From contig DIVC01000067.1 of assembly GCA_002423905.1 (NCBI GenBank), positions 1 through 17,774 of the forward strand: a stretch of 17,774 bases of DNA, given 5' to 3'. The notes below the pieces were generated by a model. The model made no database searches and was not told the origin of the DNA. It was given only the letters and a program-made list of their open reading frames with translations. How positions within the stretch are numbered: the first letter of the stretch is position 1; the number at the start of each line of letters is the position of its first letter. The DNA comes from Idiomarina sp. UBA6142 (GTDB taxonomy: Bacteria; Pseudomonadota; Gammaproteobacteria; Enterobacterales; Alteromonadaceae). A program made the translations under genes and the position numbers. Positions 8,220 through 14,203 of this stretch are shown here, piece by piece.

Positions 8220-8792
8220 ATGCAGCAACAGGTTAAAAGCATATTTACCGAGTGTATTCAAACCCAAATTGCCGCTGCCGACCTGCTGCAAGATGCAGTG
8301 ATGCATGCGGCAGAGCTACTGGTCAATACGCTACTGAATGGTGGTAAGGTATTTTGTTGTGGTGAGCGCATGGCGCACGCCTCGGCACGGCATTTTGCCC
8401 ATATCATGCTGACCGGTCTCGATTTTGAACGGCCACCATTCGCAGTAACTGCGTTGCACGCTGATTTTGGCGCGCGCGAGCATGAATACACCTTCGCGCA
8501 GCAGATTTTACCGAGCGGTCAAACTGGCGATTTACTGATTGTCTTGAACGCCAGCGCCACCGCACCGCGCGTTTGTCGGGCTATGGAAGCCGCGCTATCG
8601 CGCGGCATGCTAATTGTGGCGCTTACCAGTGAAGCCGATCAACAAGTAGCCGGCCTACTTGGCCCTGAGGATGTTGAGATCCGCATCCCTTCACGCAATA
8701 GCGCGCGCGTCAGTGAGTTGTTATTACAATTGGTCAATATGCTCTGTAGCTTGAGCGAACAGCAGATTTTTCCACAGGAGTTAGATGAATGA
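8220..8792 (+). CDS. diaA: DnaA initiator-associating factor DiaA (SIS domain) with altered sugar-phosphate motifs
   Basis: DiaA binds DnaA and promotes orderly assembly of DnaA on oriC, which sets initiation timing. The 190 residues (E. coli 196) are one SIS domain. The C-terminal half matches DiaA closely: GLLGPEDVEIRIPSRNSAR (146-164) and the end IFPQELDE, where Ile183-Phe184 align with E. coli Leu190-Phe191, reported to matter for DnaA binding. The N-terminal half departs from the family: the usual GNGGSA loop reads CCGERMAH (46-53) and the usual STSGNS reads NASATA (110-115). The ATG at 8220 has AGGGA upstream; the frame is open 10 codons earlier but inside yraN. Its TGA overlaps the dolP ATG by 4 nt. 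Confidence 0.88.
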   Translation: MQQQVKSIFTECIQTQIAAADLLQDAVMHAAELLVNTLLNGGKVFCCGERMAHASARHFAHIMLTGLDFERPPFAVTALHADFGAREHEYTFAQQILPSGQTGDLLIVLNASATAPRVCRAMEAALSRGMLIVALTSEADQQVAGLLGPEDVEIRIPSRNSARVSELLLQLVNMLCSLSEQQIFPQELDE

Positions 8793-9358
8793 ACAAGTTT
8801 AGTCAATTGCTAGTCATTAGCGCTTTAGTCATCAGCTTATCTGGTTGTGTTACCGCTATGGTCGGTGCTACCGCCATGGGTATTTCTGCCGCCACTGACT
8901 CGCGCACGGTCGGCACACAAGTGGATGACAGTACCATTGAAATACGCGTTATCGCCGCTTTAAAAGAGCAAGAGCAGTTCAACAGCAGTCGGATCAGGGT
9001 GGTTGGTTTTAATGGGGCGATTTTATTGATTGGCCAAGTACCGTCGCCAGCATTGCGCGATTTTGCCGCTAAGCTTGCGCGCGATAGCCGCGGTGTAGCC
9101 CGGGTTCATAATGAACTCAGAGTTCAAGAGGTTATTTCGTTGGGCACTATCTCGAACGATACCTGGCTCACCAGTCGCATTAAAACTAAGTTGTTAGCTG
9201 ATGACAATGTCCAAGGTGGCCGCGTTAAAGTCGTTACCGAGAATAGCGAAGTCTTTCTGATGGGATTAATTAACGCTCAGGAAGCCGCCGTTGCAGTGGA
9301 CTTAGCCCGCAATACCAATGGCGTGACCCGAGTTATTGACGCATTTGAAATTCAATAA
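8789..9358 (+). CDS. dolP: Dual-BON-domain outer-membrane lipoprotein DolP (YraP)
   Basis: Outer-membrane lipoprotein that supports envelope integrity and the BAM machinery. The 189 residues start with a signal peptide ending in lipobox LSGC (Cys20), followed by a small-residue-rich linker and two BON domains at about 46-113 and 122-189. Each has the D-x-x-I/L...R or K...L pattern and the G...V-x-N-E or V-x-D ending (GVARVHNELRVQ; GVTRVIDAFEIQ). The ATG overlaps the diaA stop as ATGA, with AGGAG 8 nt upstream, so the two are coupled. Last gene of its operon, followed 14 nt later by a 24-bp palindrome. Confidence 0.94.
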   Translation: MNKFSQLLVISALVISLSGCVTAMVGATAMGISAATDSRTVGTQVDDSTIEIRVIAALKEQEQFNSSRIRVVGFNGAILLIGQVPSPALRDFAAKLARDSRGVARVHNELRVQEVISLGTISNDTWLTSRIKTKLLADDNVQGGRVKVVTENSEVFLMGLINAQEAAVAVDLARNTNGVTRVIDAFEIQ

Positions 9359-9371
9359 TTCCGCGCGACGA

Positions 9372-9395
9372 TAGCCAACACAGCTGTGTTGGCTA
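9372..9395. terminator. 24-bp perfect palindrome between convergent dolP and sspB (probable shared 3' hairpin)
   Basis: The half TAGCCAACACAG (9372-9383) is followed directly by its exact complement CTGTGTTGGCTA (9384-9395). Transcripts from either side would form the same stem. Neither side has a clean U-tract; the plus strand has only CTTCACTACTTTT after it. The sspB stop codon is the outermost 3 bp of the stem. Termination or 3'-end protection is inferred from the position. Confidence 0.65.
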
Positions 9396-9797
9396 CTTCA
9401 CTACTTTTAGATGTGGGGGCGTTTTTGTGCTGTTATTGTCGCTGCTGTCTGGCTCGGACGGAACATCATAGGCCGGCTCATGATCAAACAAACTACCGGC
9501 ACCATTCTCCCGTGCATACACCGCTAAAACCGCGGCCATCGGTACATAGACCTGATGAGGCTTACCGGAAAAGCGCGCGTTAAAGCCAACATGCTCATTG
9601 CTGATCAATAGGTTAGCCACTGCTGTTGGGGTGATATTTAGCACGATCTGCCCGTCTTTAACGAATTCCCATGGCAATTGGCAACCAGCTACTTTGGCAT
9701 CCACTACCATAAAGGGCGTTAATTGATTATCGAGGATCCAATCGTACACCGCGCGCACCAGATAAGGCCGGCGCGGTGTCATCGCTTGTTCATTCAT
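9393..9797 (-). CDS. sspB: ClpXP protease adaptor SspB
   Basis: Adaptor that delivers ssrA-tagged proteins and RseA fragments to ClpXP. The 134 residues contain the conserved substrate-binding domain: TPRRPYLVRAVYDWILDNQLTPF (start of the fold), DGQIVLNITPTAVANL, VGFNARFSGKPHQVYVP and AVLAVYARENGAG. They end in the ClpX-binding tail HLKVVK (E. coli ends ALRVVK). The acidic linker between domain and tail is only about 25 residues, against roughly 45 in E. coli, which explains the shorter protein (134 versus 165). The ATG overlaps the sspA TGA by 4 nt. The stop lies inside the 24-bp palindrome. Confidence 0.95.
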   Translation of the reverse strand: MNEQAMTPRRPYLVRAVYDWILDNQLTPFMVVDAKVAGCQLPWEFVKDGQIVLNITPTAVANLLISNEHVGFNARFSGKPHQVYVPMAAVLAVYARENGAGSLFDHEPAYDVPSEPDSSDNNSTKTPPHLKVVK

Positions 9798-10426
9798 GAC
9801 CGAGCTAAGTCGCGCTCTATTTCAGTTAACGATTGCTGGAACGATTCCCGTTCAAACACCCGAACCATGTAGGCTTTGACTGCTTTCGAACCGGTGCCAT
9901 CAATGCTGATACCGTACAGCGGCAAGCGCCACAACAATGGGGCAAGATAGCAGTCGACTAAGCTAAATTCTTCGCTCATAAAGAATGGTGCGTCAGCAAA
10001 AATTGGCGCTAATGATAAAATACCTTCGCGCAACTCTTGCCGCGCTGCGTCAGCAGCTTTGCCACCTTTCATAATGGTGTTGGCCAACGCATACCAATCG
10101 CGATCGATGCGGTACATCATCAGGCGGCTGGTACCACGCGCCACTGGATACACAGGCATCAGTGGCGGGTGTGGAAAGCGCTCATCGAGATATTCCATGA
10201 TGATATGCGCGTTGTACAACACCAAGTCGCGATCAACCAAGGTTGGTAACGCATCTTCGTACGGATTCAGTTGCAGTAAATCTTCTGGTCGATTATTTGG
10301 ATCAACAAAACAGATTTCTACTCCGACACCTTTTTCCGCCAATACAATGCGTGTCTGATGACTACGCAGGTCATCCTTGCCTGCATATAGGGTCATCACC
10401 GAACGTTTGTTTGCCGCAACCGACAT
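9794..10426 (-). CDS. sspA: Stringent starvation protein A (SspA)
   Basis: RNA-polymerase-associated protein with a glutathione-S-transferase fold, without transferase activity in characterised members. It acts in stationary phase and acid tolerance. The start chosen is the ATG at 10426, giving 210 residues beginning MSVAANKRSVMTLY, as in known SspA. A GGAG ribosome site (complement of 10433-10436) lies 6 nt upstream, and the ATG at 10441 would overlap it. The surface-exposed PHP motif in ERFPHPPLMPVYPVARG is intact (residues 85-87), as is FSLVDCYLAPLLWRLP in the C-terminal helical domain. It starts 17 nt after petC and overlaps sspB, so it may be co-transcribed with petABC. Confidence 0.96.
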   Translation of the reverse strand: MSVAANKRSVMTLYAGKDDLRSHQTRIVLAEKGVGVEICFVDPNNRPEDLLQLNPYEDALPTLVDRDLVLYNAHIIMEYLDERFPHPPLMPVYPVARGTSRLMMYRIDRDWYALANTIMKGGKAADAARQELREGILSLAPIFADAPFFMSEEFSLVDCYLAPLLWRLPLYGISIDGTGSKAVKAYMVRVFERESFQQSLTEIERDLARS

Positions 10427-10443
10427 GTCTTTCTCCATCATAC

Positions 10444-11190
10444 TTACTTCACGTCTTTAAAGAATTCGCGCTTCAACAACCACGCCAAAATCGTAAAGAC
10501 CAACAGGAAACCAAAGCTATACCAGCCAATACGACGTTGCTGTAGCAGCATCGGCTCACCGGTGTAGACTAAGAAATTGGTCAGGTCATGCATTGCAGTA
10601 TCGAACTCTTCGGTGGTCAGCATACCGCTACCGTCAGTTTTGATACCCACATATACATCTTGCATTTCACCGTCTATCATACGCTGTTCATAAGTTTTGC
10701 GGGGAATTCCTTGCAACTCTTGCAAAACATGCGGCATACCGACATTTTCGAATACTGCGTTATTGACCCCAAATGGGCGGGTTTCGTCCACATAGAATGC
10801 ACGGAAGTAGGTATACAGCCAATCGGCACCACGCACTCGGGCCACCAAGGTCAAATCTGGTGCAGCAGTACCGAACCAGTCATTGGCCTGCTGGGTAGAC
10901 ATGGTGTTGGTAATCAGATCACCGGGCTTTTCGCCAGTAAACTGCAAATTCGCCACACCAATATCTTCTGGAATTTCAAGATCACGGAAGGTGCGGTTGT
11001 AACGATGATACTGCATTTGGTGACAACCCAAGCAGTAGTTCATGAACAACTGGGCGCCGCGCTGCAATGACTCTTTGTCGTGCAAGTTCACATTGGCTTT
11101 GTCGAGCGGCACTGTTGGGCCAGCAGCAAGTGTCGCTACTGACCAAACCGATACAGCCGCCAACAGACAGGTTTTCAGTAACTGGTTCAT
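10444..11190 (-). CDS. petC: Ubiquinol-cytochrome c reductase, cytochrome c1 subunit
   Basis: Heme c subunit of the bc1 complex, which passes electrons from the Rieske protein to soluble cytochrome c. The chosen ATG at 11190 gives 248 residues. A GTG one codon earlier (11193) is also possible, since AGAGG is 8 nt from the GTG and 11 from the ATG. A cleavable signal peptide ends near ATLAA; the heme-binding motif CLGCH (about 53-57) follows. The GMPHVLQ segment near the middle fits the axial-methionine region, and one C-terminal membrane anchor (about residues 222-240) ends in basic residues. Its start abuts the petB stop (TGATG). Last subunit gene of petABC. Confidence 0.95.
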   Translation of the reverse strand: MNQLLKTCLLAAVSVWSVATLAAGPTVPLDKANVNLHDKESLQRGAQLFMNYCLGCHQMQYHRYNRTFRDLEIPEDIGVANLQFTGEKPGDLITNTMSTQQANDWFGTAAPDLTLVARVRGADWLYTYFRAFYVDETRPFGVNNAVFENVGMPHVLQELQGIPRKTYEQRMIDGEMQDVYVGIKTDGSGMLTTEEFDTAMHDLTNFLVYTGEPMLLQQRRIGWYSFGFLLVFTILAWLLKREFFKDVK

Positions 11191-12452
11191 CACTTGGTAA
11201 TCCTCTCTGGAACGGGCTGTGTTTTCTCATGCTTACTGTAGAACCACAGGAAGATAAAGAACGCGAAGTACAGGAAGGTGAATACCCGCGCGAAGAAGGT
11301 ATACACCTCAGTCGCTGGCTTCACACCCAAGTATCCCAATACCACAAAGCTGATCACAAATACCGTTAGGTTTACTTTATGGATGGTACCGCGGTAGCGA
11401 ATAGAGCGCACTTTGCAGCGATCAAGCCACGGCAGTAAAAACAAGAACACAATGGCCGCGAACATCAAGATAACGCCAAACAATTTATCTGGAACCGCGC
11501 GCAAAATTGCGTAGAACGGGGTGAAGTACCAGACTGGCGCAATGTGTGCTGGAGTTTTCAGCGGGTTAGCCGCTTCAAAGTTAGGTGGCTCTAAGAAGAA
11601 GCCGCCCATTGCTGGTGCAAAGAACAACACATAGCAGAAGAACGCCAAGAAGATACCAATACCCACTAAATCTTTAACGATGTAGTACGGGTAGAACGGA
11701 ATCGCATCAACAATGTCGTATTTCTTGGTGAAGCGCTCATGGAACTCGAATTTTGGTTTTTCTGAGTCTGGCACTGAGCCTTTTGGCTTCTTAATGGAAA
11801 TACCTTCAGGGTTGTTTGAACCCACTTCGTGCAGCGCAATGATGTGCAAGAACACCAAAATCACCAACACTAAAGGCAGCGCAATCACGTGCAGCGCAAA
11901 GAAGCGGTTCAGCGTAGCACCGGAGATGACGTAGTCACCACGAATCCACAGCGTCAAATCGTCGCCGATGTACGGAATAGCACCGAACAGCGAGATGATT
12001 ACCTGTGCACCCCAGTACGACATCTGGCCCCATGGCAGCAAGTAGCCCATAAAGGCTTCCGCCATGAGTACCAAGAAGATCAACATACCGAAGATCCACA
12101 GCAACTCGCGCGGCTTCTGATAAGAGCCATACATCATGCCGCGGAACATATGCAAGTAAACCACCACAAAGAACGCCGAGGCGCCGGTGGAGTGCATATA
12201 GCGGAGGATCCAACCACCGTCGATATCACGCATGATGTACTCAACCGAGGCAAACGCGCCTTCTGCGGTGGGTACGTAGTTCATGGTCAGCCAGATACCG
12301 GTGATAATTTGGTTCACTAACACCAGCGTGGCGAGCACGCCAAACAGGTACCAAAAGTTAAAGTTCTTGGGCGCTGGATACTGCGCTAAGTGAATGTTCC
12401 ACGTTTTCGTCAGTGGAATACGTTCATCAAACCAAGCAATCAGCTTTTTCAT
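11190..12452 (-). CDS. petB: Ubiquinol-cytochrome c reductase, cytochrome b subunit
   Basis: Membrane core of the bc1 complex; oxidises quinol at Qo and reduces quinone at Qi through two b hemes. The 420 residues show eight or more hydrophobic helices. Heme ligands are His87 and His101 in helix B and His188 and His203 in helix D. The second pair has 14 residues between them, one more than in alphaproteobacterial and mitochondrial proteins. The Qo motif reads PVWY (306-309) in place of the usual PEWY. GYLLPWGQMSYW (136-147) is conserved. The ATG overlaps the petA stop by one base (TAATG) with GGGGAG upstream. It is encoded as a full-length gene, not fused to cytochrome c1. Confidence 0.97.
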   Translation of the reverse strand: MKKLIAWFDERIPLTKTWNIHLAQYPAPKNFNFWYLFGVLATLVLVNQIITGIWLTMNYVPTAEGAFASVEYIMRDIDGGWILRYMHSTGASAFFVVVYLHMFRGMMYGSYQKPRELLWIFGMLIFLVLMAEAFMGYLLPWGQMSYWGAQVIISLFGAIPYIGDDLTLWIRGDYVISGATLNRFFALHVIALPLVLVILVFLHIIALHEVGSNNPEGISIKKPKGSVPDSEKPKFEFHERFTKKYDIVDAIPFYPYYIVKDLVGIGIFLAFFCYVLFFAPAMGGFFLEPPNFEAANPLKTPAHIAPVWYFTPFYAILRAVPDKLFGVILMFAAIVFLFLLPWLDRCKVRSIRYRGTIHKVNLTVFVISFVVLGYLGVKPATEVYTFFARVFTFLYFAFFIFLWFYSKHEKTQPVPERITK

Positions 12453-13042
12453 TATGCTTGCTCCCCATCTTCACCAATGAGAATAACGTCGTCATTGATA
12501 AAATAATGCGGTGGAACCACCAAGTTATACGGTGCTGGTACGCCTTGGAATACACGGCCGGCGATATCGAAGGTCGAACCATGACACGGGCAGAAGAAGC
12601 CGCTTTCGGTGCCTTCAACATATTCACCAAAGGTTTTGTCCAAGAACTGCGGTGAACACCCGAGGTGGGTACAAATACCCACGGCGACAAAGAATTCTTC
12701 TTTGCGCGAGCGGTAAATATTCTTAGCGTATTCTGGCTGTTGCGGTTCATCAGAATTTGGGTCGCGCAGTTTGCCTGCCAGACTTTCTAACGATTGCAGC
12801 ATAGCTGGGGTGCGACGTACTACCCAGACTGGCTGTCCACGCCATTCCACCCGAACCAATTGACCCGGCTCGGCCTTACCAATGTTTACTTCCACCGGTG
12901 CACCCGCGTTTTTTGCTTTCTCGCTCGGGTTCCACGACGTGATGAAAGGAACAGCAACAGCGGCCGCGCCCGCTGCTCCCACGACAGTTGTCGCGGCAGT
13001 CAGGAAACGACGGCGGCCTTGATCTACAGGCGCATTGCTCAT
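12452..13042 (-). CDS. petA: Ubiquinol-cytochrome c reductase, Rieske iron-sulfur subunit
   Basis: [2Fe-2S] subunit of the bc1 complex that carries electrons from Qo to cytochrome c1. The 196 residues begin with a twin-arginine type signal anchor (GRRRFL at 9-14, followed by a small-residue-rich membrane segment to about 35). The Rieske cluster motifs are complete: CTHLGC (124-129) and CPCHG (151-155), giving the Cys/His ligands and the disulfide cysteines. The GVPAPYNL 'proline loop' follows. First gene of petABC; GGAG lies 9 nt before the ATG. A predicted promoter and an 8-bp inverted repeat occupy the leader. Confidence 0.97.
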   Translation of the reverse strand: MSNAPVDQGRRRFLTAATTVVGAAGAAAVAVPFITSWNPSEKAKNAGAPVEVNIGKAEPGQLVRVEWRGQPVWVVRRTPAMLQSLESLAGKLRDPNSDEPQQPEYAKNIYRSRKEEFFVAVGICTHLGCSPQFLDKTFGEYVEGTESGFFCPCHGSTFDIAGRVFQGVPAPYNLVVPPHYFINDDVILIGEDGEQA

Positions 13043-13065
13043 CCACTTACTCTCCAGTTTGGATG

Positions 13066-13088
13066 TTTCACGAGTCTTGGTCGTGAAA
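13066..13088 (-). repeat. 8-bp inverted repeat in the petA leader
   Basis: TTTCACGA (13066-13073) and TCGTGAAA (13081-13088) are exact complements around a 7-nt centre. They lie between the predicted petA promoter and its ribosome site, about 24 nt before the ATG. This could be a protein-binding dyad or an mRNA hairpin. I do not recognise a named operator. Confidence 0.55.
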
Positions 13089-13115
13089 TCAGTGTAGGGA
13101 AAAATTTGCCCCTCG

Positions 13116-13144
13116 ATGATAAAGAAATGGCCTAATTTTTACAA
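13116..13144 (-). promoter_or_regulatory. Putative sigma-70 promoter of petABC-sspAB
   Basis: On the minus strand TTGTAA (13139-13144), a 17-nt spacer and TATCAT (13116-13121). It sits just downstream of the rpsI terminator, so the pet genes are likely a separate transcript. Expected leader length is about 65 nt. Confidence 0.55.
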
Positions 13145-13154
13145 GGACAAAGAC

Positions 13155-13184
13155 AAAAAACCCGGCACATATGCCGGGTTTTTT
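13155..13184 (-). terminator. Rho-independent terminator of rplM-rpsI
   Basis: CCCGGCA (13161-13167), a CATA loop and TGCCGGG (13172-13178), flanked by six A and six T residues. It is a strong intrinsic terminator in either direction. On the minus strand it lies 32 nt after the rpsI stop and upstream of the petA promoter. Confidence 0.93.
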
Positions 13185-13215
13185 AGAGGTATTGCAGCGC
13201 CCAAGGGCGAAGCGA

Positions 13216-13608
13216 TTAACGCTTCGAGAACTGTGGACGTTTACGTGCTTTCTTCAAGCCAACTTTCTTACGCTCAACTTCACGTGCGTCACGGGTTACG
13301 TAACCGGCGCGACGTAAGTCGCCACGAAGAGTTTCGTCGTACTGCATCAGTGCACGGGTGATACCGTGACGGACTGCACCAGCTTGACCGCTTGAACCAC
13401 CACCAGCAACGGTGATGTACAGATCGAATTTGTTCAGCATGTCAACTAACTCAAGTGGTTGACGAACCACCATGCGAGCAGTTTCACGGCCGAAGTATTC
13501 TTCTAAGCTGCGTTGGTTGATGACAATGGCGCCGCTGCCTGGACGCAAGAAAACGCGTGCCGTTGAGCTTTTGCGACGACCAGTACCGTAGTATTGATTC
13601 AGTGCCAT
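13216..13608 (-). CDS. rpsI: 30S ribosomal protein S9
   Basis: Small-subunit protein whose C-terminal tail reaches the P-site tRNA. It has 130 residues, the same as E. coli. Visible are the N-terminal [15 protein letters not shown], the central [22 protein letters not shown], and the basic tail [12 protein letters not shown] ending in SKR. It lies 17 nt after rplM, so the two form the usual bicistronic unit, closed by the intrinsic terminator at 13155-13184. Confidence 0.98.
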   Translation of the reverse strand: MALNQYYGTGRRKSSTARVFLRPGSGAIVINQRSLEEYFGRETARMVVRQPLELVDMLNKFDLYITVAGGGSSGQAGAVRHGITRALMQYDETLRGDLRRAGYVTRDAREVERKKVGLKKARKRPQFSKR

Positions 13609-13625
13609 GGTTTTATTGCTCCGTC

Positions 13626-14054
13626 TTAAATTTCAAGTTGTTTCGGCTGTTGAGCAGCATGTTGATGCTCAGTGCCGGCATATACTTTCAGTTTACGGAA
13701 CATGGCACGACCAAGTGGACCACGAGGCAACATACCTTTCACCGCTTTCTGAATGACCATTTCTGGTGCCTTGGCGATCAACTTCTCGAAGTTGATTTCC
13801 TTGATACCACCTGGATACCCAGTGTGCGAGTAGTAAATCTTGTCCTGTGCCTTACGGCCAGTAACGGTTACTTTCTCAGCGTTTACCACGATGATGTAAT
13901 CACCGGTATCAACGTGAGGAGTGTACTCTGGCTTATGCTTACCGCGTAAACGGCTAGCAATTTCAGTAGCCAAACGACCTAAAGTTTTACCTTCGGCGTC
14001 TACAACGTACCAGTCACGTGTGACAGTTTCTGGTTTTGCAACAAATGTACTCAT
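13626..14054 (-). CDS. rplM: 50S ribosomal protein L13
   Basis: Early-assembling large-subunit protein. The start chosen is the ATG at 14054, giving 142 residues as in E. coli. The protein has [44 protein letters not shown] and the late [20 protein letters not shown], all typical of L13. The frame is open 44 codons further upstream, but that stretch is the leader with the hairpin and does not resemble L13. An AAGAG-like ribosome site is weak and distant, which would suit translational control. First gene of rplM-rpsI. Confidence 0.98.
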   Translation of the reverse strand: MSTFVAKPETVTRDWYVVDAEGKTLGRLATEIASRLRGKHKPEYTPHVDTGDYIIVVNAEKVTVTGRKAQDKIYYSHTGYPGGIKEINFEKLIAKAPEMVIQKAVKGMLPRGPLGRAMFRKLKVYAGTEHQHAAQQPKQLEI

Positions 14055-14116
14055 TGAAAATACTCTTATTTTAAGTTCACGACAGTAGTTCCGGGCTTCC
14101 CCGCGAACCACAACAT

Positions 14117-14142
14117 CCGCTGTGGTTGCAGCCACATAGCGG
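14117..14142 (-). promoter_or_regulatory. Stem-loop in the rplM leader
   Basis: In the minus-strand transcript CCGC, a TA bulge and TGTGG pair with CCACA and GCGG around a CTGCAA loop, a 9-bp stem with a 2-nt bulge. It sits about 60 nt before the L13 start, inside a leader of about 115 nt. E. coli L13 is known to repress its own operon at the mRNA level, so this is a candidate L13 site. The assignment is inferred. Confidence 0.5.
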
Positions 14143-14174
14143 TTTGTTGTACCTGTAACGTGGGCTGGGCGCGA

Positions 14175-14203
14175 ATTATACGGCAACAGTGGTGGTTAAT
14201 CAA
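14175..14203 (-). promoter_or_regulatory. Sigma-70 promoter of rplM-rpsI with GC-rich discriminator
   Basis: On the minus strand TTGATT (14198-14203), a 17-nt spacer and a consensus TATAAT (14175-14180), followed by the GC-rich TCGCGCCC. A GC-rich discriminator is typical of ribosomal promoters under ppGpp/DksA control. The -35 box overlaps the stop codon of the upstream cotransporter gene, inside the inverted repeat GTGGTT/AACCAC (14191-14206). Confidence 0.8.

Noticed and set aside
10588..11070. 160-codon plus-strand open frame antisense to petC, and a similar 143-codon frame antisense to petB
   Set aside because: The opposite strand encodes clear cytochrome subunits with heme motifs. The antisense frames have no recognisable features and follow from codon bias.
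13155..13184. Strong hairpin considered as a regulatory element of petA
   Set aside because: It has the full form of an intrinsic terminator placed right after rpsI, and the petA promoter lies beyond it, so termination of rplM-rpsI explains it.
14055..14186. 44-codon N-terminal extension of L13
   Set aside because: It overlaps the -10 box, leader and stem-loop. The ATG at 14054 gives exactly the normal 142-residue protein.
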